DNA of 38,464 bases from NCBI RefSeq assembly GCF_001399455.2, contig NZ_LLEI02000028.1, forward strand, positions 1 to 38,464, in the 5' to 3' direction. Shown piece by piece: positions 8,429-17,713 of this stretch. Numbering within the stretch: position 1 is the stretch's first letter; the number at the start of each line of letters is the position of its first letter. A model generated the notes under the pieces. The model saw only the letters and a program-made list of their open reading frames with translations. It was not told where the DNA came from and searched no databases. The position numbers were made by a program, and so were the translations under genes. This DNA is from Vibrio bivalvicida (lineage in GTDB: Bacteria > Pseudomonadota > Gammaproteobacteria > Enterobacterales > Vibrionaceae).

Positions 8429-8719
8429 ATGAACATTCGTCCATTACACGACCGAGTTATCGTTGAACGCCAAGAAGTTGAATCTAAGTCAGCTGGTGGC
8501 ATTGTTCTAACAGGTTCTGCTGCAGAGAAATCGACTCGCGGCGTAATTCTAGCTGTGGGTAAAGGCCGCATCCTAGAAAACGGTACTGTGCTACCGTTGG
8601 ACGTTAAAGTTGGCGATACTGTTATCTTCGCTGAAGGTTACGGTACTAAGACTGAAAAAATCGACGGCAAAGAAGTGCTAGTGATGTCTGAAAACGACAT
8701 CATGGCAATCGTTGAATAA
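8429..8719 (+). CDS. groES: Co-chaperonin GroES
   Basis: The 10-kDa co-chaperonin forms the heptameric lid on GroEL and closes the folding chamber in an ATP-dependent cycle in the cytoplasm. The 96-residue sequence [18 protein letters not shown]... is typical. It includes the mobile loop (about residues 16-32, [18 protein letters not shown]) that contacts GroEL, and the [26 protein letters not shown]-terminus. I chose the ATG at 8429, which has AGGAGA ten bases upstream, over an upstream in-frame ATG at 8372 that would add 19 unrelated residues. It is first in the groESL operon, behind a sigma-32-type promoter. Confidence 0.98.
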   Translation: MNIRPLHDRVIVERQEVESKSAGGIVLTGSAAEKSTRGVILAVGKGRILENGTVLPLDVKVGDTVIFAEGYGTKTEKIDGKEVLVMSENDIMAIVE

Positions 8720-8737
8720 TAGCAATCATTGAATAAT
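8705..8737 (+). repeat. Tandem duplication of the groES stop region
   Basis: GCAATCGTTGAATAAT (8705-8720) is repeated as GCAATCATTGAATAAT (8722-8737), 15 of 16 identical and one base apart. The first copy encodes the GroES C-terminus and stop codon. The second lies in the groES-groEL spacer and looks like a small duplication. Confidence 0.7.
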
Positions 8738-8779
8738 TTTTTGCTCAGGTTCAGCTGAAAATCAAAACAAAGAATTTAG

Positions 8780-10441
<1,662 letters not shown>

Positions 10442-11446
10442 TGCGACGAGAGTCGCGGAGGTCGCTAACCTCGCGGGCTACGGCCAAAGTAAATACTAAC
10501 TTTTAGTCAGTATTTACTTCCCACCCTCGCAAAATTAGTAGTCGAAATCCGTTGGTCGGATCGCACAATCCGATCAACGGCATTCCTTCACGGGAGTGTT
10601 CGCCTGATCGCATCTGTGCGATTAGCTTAAAATTGGCGCATTCGCTGCCGTTCAAAAATCATATCTAGGAAAGCCATATTGTGCTATTGGCAAAAGCGGC
10701 GGTTCGCCTGCCGATCAAACGCCAATCCGAAATATTGCTGTTAAGCATGATCAACGTGATTCATTACTGTAGCGTCCTTCGGGCGTAAGCTGTTGTAATT
10801 ATTGTCTCAGCATTCGAGCTTGCTCTTATGTAGCGAGACCTGCTATACGACTGGCAGTAGCCTAGGGGTAGTGCATGACTGGTAACGGTCTTGTGCGAAG
10901 CTCCCTGACAATGTATCTCTGCGAAAGTAACTCTAAATCTGTGAGGGTGAAGAGTAATCCATAAACAATATGTGGGTTGAGAGCTAGGCTAAGCAGCATG
11001 GTTAACATAAGTGAACTGTTGATAAACACCGTCAGCCGCAATGAGCGAAATATTGTTGATACGCTCTGACCAAAAGGTACGTGGTCGGTTATTCCTCTTA
11101 CATCTGGGAATACGTCGTCAATTGACCTCCGGTGGATAGACAGAACCTAAACTGCTTGTGTAATTGCAATGGAACTCGGTAAGCCCAACTATTTGCCTAA
11201 ATACAGTTTTGACTTAGGCAGGTCGACCGCAAGGAAGGCTGATGAATAAGTGGGTAAAGGAGGTTGGAAAAAGCGAATGCAAAGCTGTAATGGTTTTGAT
11301 AGGGATTCGAACTTTGTCCTAACCAGAAATGGTGCAGACTTCCAACTGGTCTTTAATCGTGTGAAAACGTGTAAAGTCATCTAATGAATTAGCCCAACGG
11401 GGATTAGTTACCCCCGTTGGGGCAATAGCTTCTCTCCGTTAAGGCT
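10442..11446 (+). ncRNA. Group II intron ribozyme 5' region (domains I to III and start of IV)
   Basis: About 1 kb without a credible gene. It is G-rich and contains exon-binding sites EBS2 (11028-11033) and EBS1 (11099-11104), consistent with ribozyme domain I. The later part should hold domains II and III and the start of the domain IV stem that carries the protein gene. Individual helices were not folded beyond the EBS elements. Confidence 0.8.
11028..11104 (+). other. Exon-binding sites EBS2 and EBS1 of the intron
   Basis: ACCGTC at 11028-11033 is complementary to IBS2 in groEL with one G-U pair. TACATC at 11099-11104 is a perfect complement of IBS1 GATGTA. The order EBS2 then EBS1 and their spacing within domain I fit the family. 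The base preceding EBS1 (T11098) could pair with the first base of the downstream exon (A13586), as in a delta-delta' contact. Confidence 0.78.
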
Positions 11447-11461
11447 ATGGAGGAAAGCAAG

Positions 11462-13144
11462 ATGAGTACAGCAACAATGCAAAGGTTACCTGCATCCTCC
11501 CACTTAATGGATCATTGGCACAGTATCGACTGGGCGTTAATGCATCAGACAGTGAGAGGGCTACAGGTTAGGATCGCGAAGGCAACGAAAAAGTCTGACT
11601 GGCGACAGGTTAAAAGACTGCAACGCATGTTGACCCGATCGTTTGCTGCCAAGGTGATTGCCATTAGGCGAGTCACCGAAAACAGAGGGAAAAACACCGC
11701 AGGGGTTGACGGGGAAACTTGGAGTACACCTGCAAAGAAATGGGAAGCAATAGAGCAGCTACAGCGAGCGGGCTACAAGCCCAAACCGCTCAGGCGAGTC
11801 TATATTCCCAAAGCCAATGGTAAGAAGAGGCCGCTGGGGATACCGACAATGAGAGACAGAGCAATGCAAGCTCTATACTTGCTAGCTCTTGAATCCATCT
11901 CGGAAACTACGGCGGACCGAAACAGCTATGGCTTTCGTCCGAATCGCTCTTGCGCTGACGCAATCGAACAATGCTTCGTGAACCTTAGCCGCAAAGCGAG
12001 TGCCCAGTGGGTATTGGAGGGTGATATTAAAGGATGTTTTGACTTTATCAGCCATGATTGGCTTATCGACAATATCCCTATGGATAAGGCGATACTCAAG
12101 AAGTGGCTGAAAGCTGGATTCATGGAATCTGGGAAGATCAACTCGACAGAAGCAGGTACACCACAAGGTGGGATTATTTCACCTGTGCTTGCGAATATGG
12201 CCTTAGATGGACTGGAAGCGGTGCTCGAATCCCACTTTGGGAAGAAGAATACCAAAGCTAGTTACAAAACTAAGGTTAATTATGTGCGATATGCGGATGA
12301 CTTTATCATTACTGGGATCTCGAAAGAGCTACTAGAAGATAAGGCATTACCAATAGTTGAAGCCTTTATGGCAGAACGTGGACTGCAATTATCAGCAGAG
12401 AAAACGCTGATAACGCACATAGACAACGGGTTTGATTTTCTTGGGCAGAATTTGCGTAAGTACAACGGCAAGATGTTAATCAAGCCATCGAGTAAGAACG
12501 TAAAGTTATTTCTGCGCAACATACGGGATTTTCTTAATTGCAATAAAACGGTTCCAGCATCAGTGGTGGTTACCAAGCTGAATCCGATGATCAGAGGGTG
12601 GTGTAACTATCACCGTTGGGTCTGTGCAAGTGAGACATTCAAGTATATTGATTACCGGATCTGGAAAATGTTGTGGCAGTGGTGTCGTCGAATACACAAA
12701 AACCGTCGCAAACGCTGGATTAAGGACAAGTACTTTAAAACAGCAGGCGACAGATATTGGGTATTTAGTGCACCAAAAACGAAAGGGGAAGAGGGACACT
12801 ATCGCTTGTTTAGTGCAGCGAGAGTAGCAATCGATAAGCATGTTAAGATCAGAGCAATGGCTAATTGCTACCTACCGGAGGACGAACAATATTATGAGCG
12901 TCTGAAGATGCAAAGGCTGAAAAAGTCTTTGTCGGGTAACATGAAGTTATGGAAGATTGCCGCAAGGCAAGATTTCAAATGTGCGGTTTGCCACCAGCAA
13001 TTCAACTCAGAGGGTGAGTGGGATATTCACCATATCATCCGAAGAGTGGATGGTGGCACGGACATTAGCTCCAATTTGATGATGTTGCATATTAACTGTC
13101 ACCGACAAGTACATAATATTGGATCACAATCATTACTGGGCTAA
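11462..13144 (+). CDS. ltrA: Group II intron-encoded reverse transcriptase/maturase with HNH endonuclease
   Basis: Multifunctional intron protein: it assists splicing and carries out target-primed reverse transcription during retrohoming. Reverse transcriptase blocks run from about residue 60 (ENRGKNTAGVDG) through GTPQGGIISP to the catalytic YADD at 277-280. They are followed by the maturase domain X (about 360-450: LNPMIRGWCNYHRW) and a C-terminal DNA-binding/HNH nuclease domain with CAVC at 507-510, IHH near 523 and a final Cys-His pair near 546. All expected residues are present over 560 residues, so the protein should be active. I chose the ATG at 11462, which has GGAGGAAAG nine bases upstream. 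An ATG at 11447 overlaps that ribosome-binding site and is less likely. The gene lies in intron domain IV. Confidence 0.95.
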   Translation: MSTATMQRLPASSHLMDHWHSIDWALMHQTVRGLQVRIAKATKKSDWRQVKRLQRMLTRSFAAKVIAIRRVTENRGKNTAGVDGETWSTPAKKWEAIEQLQRAGYKPKPLRRVYIPKANGKKRPLGIPTMRDRAMQALYLLALESISETTADRNSYGFRPNRSCADAIEQCFVNLSRKASAQWVLEGDIKGCFDFISHDWLIDNIPMDKAILKKWLKAGFMESGKINSTEAGTPQGGIISPVLANMALDGLEAVLESHFGKKNTKASYKTKVNYVRYADDFIITGISKELLEDKALPIVEAFMAERGLQLSAEKTLITHIDNGFDFLGQNLRKYNGKMLIKPSSKNVKLFLRNIRDFLNCNKTVPASVVVTKLNPMIRGWCNYHRWVCASETFKYIDYRIWKMLWQWCRRIHKNRRKRWIKDKYFKTAGDRYWVFSAPKTKGEEGHYRLFSAARVAIDKHVKIRAMANCYLPEDEQYYERLKMQRLKKSLSGNMKLWKIAARQDFKCAVCHQQFNSEGEWDIHHIIRRVDGGTDISSNLMMLHINCHRQVHNIGSQSLLG

Positions 13145-13180
13145 AATTGTGTGAATCAGTGTTCATATTAAGGTACTGGT

Positions 13181-13462
13181 ATGAGTGGAACCAAGCGTTA
13201 CTTGGAACATCAGGAAGCGAAACAACAAGTTGCAACTCAAATAGCCATAGAGTCAGGTGCTTTGAAGCTATGTAAAGTGCATGACGATATTTTATTAGAG
13301 GGTAGTAGCGATATAGAAGAAGCCTATAAACTAGGCAACTTTAAGTTTACTCAAGGTCAATTGAATGGTGTCTTTGATTCTCGAAAAGAGATGACGGACC
13401 TTATTTTAGAGGCTAAAGAGCTTGCTAACTACCAATGCGAACGTTGTAACGATCCTAATTAG
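13181..13462 (+). CDS. Small Cys-containing protein encoded inside the intron (unknown function)
   Basis: A 93-residue protein encoded between the maturase stop and intron domain V, in the same direction. AAGG lies nine bases before the ATG. The sequence looks like a folded protein: a basic helical N-terminus (MSGTKRYLEHQEAKQQVA), a CKVH motif near residue 31, the acidic patch SSDIEEAYKLGNFKF, and a C-terminal CERC at about 87-90. The Cys/His pairs could bind zinc. I believe similar small hypothetical proteins occur elsewhere in Proteobacteria, but I cannot name a family or function. Its position suggests passenger DNA captured in domain IV, which is uncommon for group II introns. It could also affect intron folding, because it moves the maturase gene about 360 bases away from domain V. 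Confidence 0.7.
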   Translation: MSGTKRYLEHQEAKQQVATQIAIESGALKLCKVHDDILLEGSSDIEEAYKLGNFKFTQGQLNGVFDSRKEMTDLILEAKELANYQCERCNDPN

Positions 13463-13510
13463 ACAATGGGAAATTGCTGGCTCACAGTTAAAATGAGCTT
13501 ATAAAGGCTT

Positions 13511-13544
13511 GAGCCGTATGCGGGGAAATTCGCACGTACGGTTC
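13511..13544 (+). ncRNA. Group II intron domain V (catalytic hairpin)
   Basis: A 34-nt hairpin starting GAGCCGTATG and ending CGTACGGTTC, with a GAAA-type tetraloop at its tip. It carries the AGC catalytic triad at 13512-13514. It is the most conserved group II intron element and is intact here. Confidence 0.93.
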
Positions 13545-13547
13545 TTA

Positions 13548-13585
13548 GGGGGCGGTGGCATAGTAATGTGCCGCTGCTACCCGAC
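13548..13585 (+). ncRNA. Group II intron domain VI with branch-point adenosine
   Basis: GGGGGCGGTGGCA pairs with TGCCGCTGCT and CCC, with several G-U pairs. One A at 13579 is left bulged on the 3' side, seven bases from the intron end, as expected for the lariat branch point. The intron ends in GAC, which fits the AY rule. Confidence 0.8.
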
Positions 13586-13642
13586 ATCCCCCGAGTTACT
13601 TATAGCGATTCTAAAAGCGGAGACTTCGGTCTCCGTTTTTTT
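13586..13642 (+). terminator. groESL 3' exon remnant and rho-independent terminator
   Basis: A13586 completes the TAA stop codon of groEL after splicing. The rest is the original 3' untranslated region. It ends in a stem CGGAGAC (13618-13624), TTCG tetraloop, GTCTCCG (13629-13635) and seven T residues. The T tract overlaps the stop codon of the minus-strand glycosylase-family gene. Before the intron arrived, this terminator lay about 35 bp beyond groEL. Confidence 0.88.
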
Positions 13643-14216
13643 ATGTCTCTAAATGCTCGTGCACATAGCCGCGAATAAAAGGTACCATCTCAGCTTCAAA
13701 CCAAGGATTTTTCTTTAACCACAAAGTATTGCGTGGTGATGGATGGGGAAGTGGTAGATACCTTGGTGCCCAGCGTTGCCATTGCTGAACAGTTTCAGTC
13801 AATGTTTTTGGTTTATCTGATAAATAGTAATTTTGCGCATACTGGCCGATAAGTAAGGTGATACCGATATTAGGTAGTTGAGCAAGAACACGTTGATGCC
13901 AGAGTGGAGCGCACTCTTTACGTGGTGGTAAGTCGCCACTTTTCCCTTTTCCCGGATAACATAAACCCATTGGCATAATCGCCACTTTGCTTGCGTCGTA
14001 GAAGGTCTCTTTGTCGAGCGCTAACCACTCACGCAGCCGATTACCGCTTGGATCATTCCAAGGAATTGAGGTTGCATGCACGCGAGTGCCTGGGGCTTGT
14101 CCAATGATCAAAATCTTTGCTGTACTTGAAGCTTGAATCACTGGGTTGGCACCCAGTGGTAGCTCTGGCTCACAAGCTCTACAAGTTCGAACTTCTTTAA
14201 GCAGTTGCTTTAACAT
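13641..14216 (-). CDS. Uracil-DNA glycosylase superfamily protein
   Basis: A 191-residue protein of the uracil-DNA glycosylase fold, probably acting in base-excision repair, though its substrate is not known. Visible motifs are a Cys12-xx-Cys15 pair at the N-terminus, the active-site loop GQAPG at 39-43 followed by WNDPSGNRLREWL, and the C-terminal HPSPRN at 158-163, equivalent to the DNA-intercalation motif of the superfamily. Only two cysteines of the four used as Fe-S ligands by family 4/5 enzymes are obvious, so an iron-sulfur cluster is doubtful. The start at 14216 is chosen because this ATG overlaps the stop of the upstream dehydrogenase gene by one base (TGATG), suggesting coupling. 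An upstream in-frame start at 14270 would add residues unlike the family. Its stop lies in the T tract of the groESL terminator. Confidence 0.82.
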   Translation of the reverse strand: MLKQLLKEVRTCRACEPELPLGANPVIQASSTAKILIIGQAPGTRVHATSIPWNDPSGNRLREWLALDKETFYDASKVAIMPMGLCYPGKGKSGDLPPRKECAPLWHQRVLAQLPNIGITLLIGQYAQNYYLSDKPKTLTETVQQWQRWAPRYLPLPHPSPRNTLWLKKNPWFEAEMVPFIRGYVHEHLET

Positions 14217-15142
14217 CAGTAGCCTTTGCTCGGGTCGACAACATTCACTAGCGCAAATCCATCCCGCCAACGCTGATAGTTTTCGGTAAAAATATCAATA
14301 ACTTGTTCTGGGATGCTTAATGCCGCGATATGAGGAGTGACGGTAATCGCAGAATGTTGCCAGAAAGGATGTTGCTCACTAAGGGGTTCTTGCTTAAACA
14401 CATCAAGATAGGCATGGCTGATGTTTCCGTTGGTAAGTGCTGCTAACAAGCCATCTTCATCTACTGCACTGCCGCGACCGACATTAAATAACAGTGCGTT
14501 AGTACAATGACTTAAACTATCGGCATTGAGGATATTCTCAGTTTCTGGTGTATTAGGTAACGTGTTGACTACGATATCTGCTTGTTTGAGCGCTGTGGCC
14601 AGCTCTTGAATATGGTAAGTGGAATCAAAAGGGGATTGCTTGGCTGGAATGCCACTTCGATTGACACCAATTGGCTCAATGGAAAAGCTTTTAGCCACAC
14701 TCGCAAGACATGCGCCTATCGAACCAGTACCTAGGATAACCATTTTCTTCTTCGCCAGAGACTGATATAGCCTAGGCTGCCATTGGTTTTTCGTTTGTAG
14801 TTGGCGATAGTGATCAAAATGGCGGTAGTGTTCAATTGAATAACCCAATACGTATTCAGCGATTTGTTGGCCGAAGATACCTTTTACATTGGTTAACTCG
14901 CCTGAAAAGTCATCTAAGTTGCTCACTAGTGCGTCGACACCTGCATAAATAGACTGTATCCATTCAAGGTTGGGGAAATCATTAATATGCCCAGCGGCGA
15001 GCGGAGGAGAGGCAAGTAGGATGGTTGCCTCACAACATGATGAAGTAATTTTTAGTTCTGGAAGTGCCGCTTGTTCTAGTAACTGTTGGTAGTGGCTATC
15101 ATCTTCGGTAAGAAGATACACTTTATGAGTGAAATTGTTCAT
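14216..15142 (-). CDS. D-2-hydroxyacid dehydrogenase (GhrA/SerA-related)
   Basis: NAD(P)-dependent oxidoreductase that probably reduces a 2-keto acid such as glyoxylate or hydroxypyruvate; the substrate is not certain. The 308-residue protein has the family layout: an N-terminal catalytic half, then a Rossmann domain with GTGSIG at 138-143. The catalytic trio is visible as Arg223 (NVGRGS), Glu252 (QEPL) and His271 (TPHIAA). I chose the ATG at 15140-15142, which has AAGG upstream, over an in-frame codon at 15178 that would add 12 residues overlapping the divergent region. It is upstream of and overlaps the uracil-DNA-glycosylase-family gene by one base, and is divergent from yjaG. Confidence 0.9.
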   Translation of the reverse strand: MNNFTHKVYLLTEDDSHYQQLLEQAALPELKITSSCCEATILLASPPLAAGHINDFPNLEWIQSIYAGVDALVSNLDDFSGELTNVKGIFGQQIAEYVLGYSIEHYRHFDHYRQLQTKNQWQPRLYQSLAKKKMVILGTGSIGACLASVAKSFSIEPIGVNRSGIPAKQSPFDSTYHIQELATALKQADIVVNTLPNTPETENILNADSLSHCTNALLFNVGRGSAVDEDGLLAALTNGNISHAYLDVFKQEPLSEQHPFWQHSAITVTPHIAALSIPEQVIDIFTENYQRWRDGFALVNVVDPSKGY

Positions 15143-15226
15143 CGCCTTGCTTTTTTCCCTGTTGGTTATCAAGTACACTTTCGCTGTCTAAATCAGCAAC
15201 TAGGTCTATTGACCCAAAGAGTCCCT

Positions 15227-15814
15227 ATGCTACAGAACCCTCTTCAGCTTCGCCTTGAGAAGTTAGAACCATGGCAACAGATTACCTTTATGGCGAGTCT
15301 GTGTGAACGTATGTACCCAAACTATGCAATGTTTTGTGATAGTACCGAGTTTGCCGAAGCACGTGTTTACCGTGATATTTTAGACAGCATTTGGGAGCAA
15401 CTCACTGTCAAAACCGCAAAAGTGAATTTTGAGCGCCAGCTAGAAAAGCTCGAAGAGATCATTCCAAGCTCCGAAGACTTTGATTTTTATGGTGTCTATC
15501 CCGCGATTGATGCTTGTGTTGCGCTATCTGATCTTATACATGGCTTGCTAGATAGAGACTACTTGTTTGATAACATGCACAAAGTGAGTCAACTGTCGGT
15601 GATGACAGTGGCTCAGCTTGAAGAAGCGCAATCAGGTGAAGAAATCACTAACGACAACCAAAAACAGAATGAAGCGGTTTGTGGTGAGTGGGATGTACAG
15701 TGGGCGATCTTCCGTCCGCTAAGAGAAGCTGAGCAGCGTGATATTGAGCTGATCAAAGACTTACGCGCTGAGCTTCGAGATGAAGGCGTCAGTAATATTG
15801 GAATAGAGCTATAG
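15227..15814 (+). CDS. yjaG: YjaG family protein (DUF416)
   Basis: A 195-residue cytoplasmic protein clearly related to E. coli YjaG (DUF416): MLQNPLQLRLEKLEPWQQITFMASLCERMYPNYAMFC..., DFDFYGVYPAIDACVALSDL and the terminal ERDIELIKDLRAELRDEGVSNIGIE stretch all match my memory of the family. Its molecular function is unknown. The start at 15227 is chosen to match that N-terminus, with AAAGAG upstream. Earlier in-frame ATGs at 15086 and 15125 lie inside or before the divergent dehydrogenase gene. Position between the dehydrogenase, CNNM and hupA genes is like the yjaG-hupA neighbourhood of E. coli. Confidence 0.9.
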   Translation: MLQNPLQLRLEKLEPWQQITFMASLCERMYPNYAMFCDSTEFAEARVYRDILDSIWEQLTVKTAKVNFERQLEKLEEIIPSSEDFDFYGVYPAIDACVALSDLIHGLLDRDYLFDNMHKVSQLSVMTVAQLEEAQSGEEITNDNQKQNEAVCGEWDVQWAIFRPLREAEQRDIELIKDLRAELRDEGVSNIGIEL

Positions 15815-15862
15815 AGCTCTATTCTATAGTTAAGCTTTCTCTATTCTAGTTTGTACAAAAAG

Positions 15863-15897
15863 AAGAGGGTGACGCTTTCACGTCAGCCCTCTTTTTT
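15863..15897. terminator. Bidirectional terminator between yjaG and the CNNM gene
   Basis: AGAGGGTGACG and CGTCAGCCCTCT form a stem with one bulged G and a six-base loop, followed by six T on the plus strand. On the minus strand the tract reads CTTCTTTTTG. It suits both convergent genes. Confidence 0.75.
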
Positions 15898-15898
15898 G

Positions 15899-15922
15899 TT
15901 ATCCAGTTATCCAGTTATCTAG
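15899..15922. repeat. Octamer tandem repeat, three units, overlapping a stop codon
   Basis: TTATCCAG occurs twice perfectly (15899-15906, 15907-15914), followed by TTATCTAG (15915-15922). The last unit includes the stop codon of the CNNM gene (minus strand). Confidence 0.65.
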
Positions 15923-17028
15923 ATCTGGTCTTTATTATCTTTCTGCTTATCTACTGGTTCTTCAATAAGCTCTTCATCGTCATCACGATTTTCGATTACG
16001 CCGTGCTTTTCTTTCCACTTCTCCCAGCGGTCAAAAGCAAGCTCTTGCATGTCAGTGGTGTGGTCTGCTTCATCGACAATCTCTTCACCAACTAAGTGCT
16101 CAAACACATCTTCCAGAGTCAAAATACCTTGAATGGTGCCGTATTCATCGACGATCATCGCCAATTGCAGTCGCTTCGCCATCATCTGCTCAAAGGCTTT
16201 TGGCAGTGCCATAGTGTTGAAGAGTACATGCACAGGGCGCATCACTGTACCAAGTTGTTTCTCTCCGCAGCCTGCTTGTTGCAGCTTAAATAGCTCTAAG
16301 CGGTGAACAAAGCCGATGATGTTGTCTGTTGACTTGCTATATACCAGCGGACGTGAGAACGGCGTCTCTTTATGTTTATCTAGAAACTCGTTAATCGTCA
16401 TCTCTGCATCAACACGGAATACCACTGGGCGCGGTGTCATGACCTGAGTTACCGGTACATCTTGGATGCCTAGCAGGTTATTGAGGATCTTAGACTCACC
16501 TTCGGCAAACTCCCCGCTTTCTTTGGCCAAGATTGCCATTGCGGATAGCTCATCACGCATTTTTGGCGCTTGATGGCCACGTGCTAAGCGCTTGGTGATT
16601 TGCTCAGAGAACCAGACGAACGGAGTCAGTGCCCACACCATCCAACGTAACATAACTGCTGAAGTAGGAGCTAATTGACGCCAGTAGGTTGCGCCAATGG
16701 TCTTAGGTACAATTTCTGACAATACTAAAATACCTAGCGTCAGTACTGCCGAGAATACGCCAAGCCACTCGCTACCAAACACAACGGCAGCTTGTGCACC
16801 TGCACTGGCCGCACCTATGGTATGCGCTATGGTATTTAGTGTTAAGATGGAAGCCAGTGGGCGGTCGATATCCGCTTTTAGCTTTGCCAGTTGATCCGCC
16901 GCAGGGTGCTCTTGTTGGCGCAATTGGGCAATATAACTCGGCGAGATACTCAGAAGAACCGCTTCTAATACGGAGCAGATAAACGATACGCCAATCGCAA
17001 CAGAGACGTATAGGGTTAGCAACAACAT
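15919..17028 (-). CDS. CNNM-domain (DUF21) and CBS-pair membrane protein, CorC/HlyC-like
   Basis: Inner-membrane protein of the CNNM/CorB-like family, associated with divalent-cation (magnesium or cobalt) transport or its regulation; the exact role is not established here. Residues 1-150 form the DUF21/CNNM transmembrane domain, with three to four hydrophobic segments and the motif GILVLSEIVPKTIGA near 100. Residues about 195-330 are two CBS repeats (VMTPRPVVF, PLVYSK, then LAMIVDEYGTIQGILTLEDVFEHLVGEEIVDE). The usual C-terminal CorC/HlyC domain is absent; instead there is a short, highly acidic tail (RDDDEELIEEPVDKQKDNKDQI), so it is the short form. AGGAC upstream supports the ATG. It is divergent from hupA across 331 bp. 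Confidence 0.88.
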   Translation of the reverse strand: MLLLTLYVSVAIGVSFICSVLEAVLLSISPSYIAQLRQQEHPAADQLAKLKADIDRPLASILTLNTIAHTIGAASAGAQAAVVFGSEWLGVFSAVLTLGILVLSEIVPKTIGATYWRQLAPTSAVMLRWMVWALTPFVWFSEQITKRLARGHQAPKMRDELSAMAILAKESGEFAEGESKILNNLLGIQDVPVTQVMTPRPVVFRVDAEMTINEFLDKHKETPFSRPLVYSKSTDNIIGFVHRLELFKLQQAGCGEKQLGTVMRPVHVLFNTMALPKAFEQMMAKRLQLAMIVDEYGTIQGILTLEDVFEHLVGEEIVDEADHTTDMQELAFDRWEKWKEKHGVIENRDDDEELIEEPVDKQKDNKDQI

Positions 17029-17359
17029 AAGTGTCCTATATAGATTTATCCTCCCATCAACTTTTGCATGAAAAGTGCTAACTTGTCGTGCCTGCGCATG
17101 ATTGATGTGAGCATTTTATATTCGCTTTAAGTCCCGAAATATCAGGCTTTACGGGCTCTCGCATATCTATAGATAAGGTCAAAACAGCTGAAAAACAAGC
17201 ATTAAGTCTTGCTTACAGAGTAACAAATTGTGAGTTAATGCTCAGAATATGGTTAAAAGTGCGTCATGAGAGCCAAAGATCGCTTACAAACCTTTGCCAG
17301 ATGGGGCATTTATGTTTTAGAGTGAGTTGAATTCGATAACATATGAGAAGGGAAACCTA
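17029..17359. promoter_or_regulatory. Divergent regulatory region upstream of hupA and the CNNM gene
   Basis: 331 bp without a gene. It should hold both divergent promoters, but I cannot pick convincing minus-35/minus-10 pairs. A perfect 12-bp palindrome TATCTATAGATA lies at 17164-17175. AAGGGA precedes the hupA start. Confidence 0.4.
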
Positions 17360-17632
17360 ATGAACAAGACCCAATTAATCGACTTTATTGCAGAGAAAGC
17401 AGACCTATCTAAAGCACAAGCTAAAGCTGCTCTTGAAGCAACTCTTGAAGGTGTGACTGATGCACTTAAAGAGGGTGACCAAGTTCAACTAATTGGTTTT
17501 GGTACATTCAAAGTTAACCACCGCGCAGCACGTACTGGTCGTAACCCTAAAACTGGTGCAGAGATTCAAATCGCTGCGGCAAACGTTCCTGCATTCGTAG
17601 CAGGTAAAGCGCTGAAAGATTCAGTAAAATAA
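17360..17632 (+). CDS. hupA: DNA-binding protein HU-alpha
   Basis: A 90-residue histone-like nucleoid protein that binds and bends DNA as a dimer. The sequence [32 protein letters not shown] is the HU dimerisation helix pair. [36 protein letters not shown] is the beta-arm with the intercalating RNP motif, and it ends KALKDSVK. The start at 17360 follows AAGGGA; an in-frame ATG at 17327 would add residues not found in HU. Assignment to the alpha subunit rests on sequence and on its place between yjaG and a DUF1481 gene next to purDH, as in E. coli and V. cholerae. Confidence 0.96.
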   Translation: MNKTQLIDFIAEKADLSKAQAKAALEATLEGVTDALKEGDQVQLIGFGTFKVNHRAARTGRNPKTGAEIQIAAANVPAFVAGKALKDSVK

Positions 17633-17713
17633 TTTATTACTGATTTCAGAGTTTCAAACTCGGAATTGTATATAATACGTCAAGGTAGCGACTATCTTGG
17701 CGTATATTTGTTT

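Noticed and set aside
11189..11380. Minus-strand open frame in the intron 5' region
   Set aside because: It lies in ribozyme domains with EBS elements nearby and shows no protein-like features.
17649..17661. GAGTTTCAAACTC as a terminator of hupA
   Set aside because: The stem is only five bases and no T tract follows.
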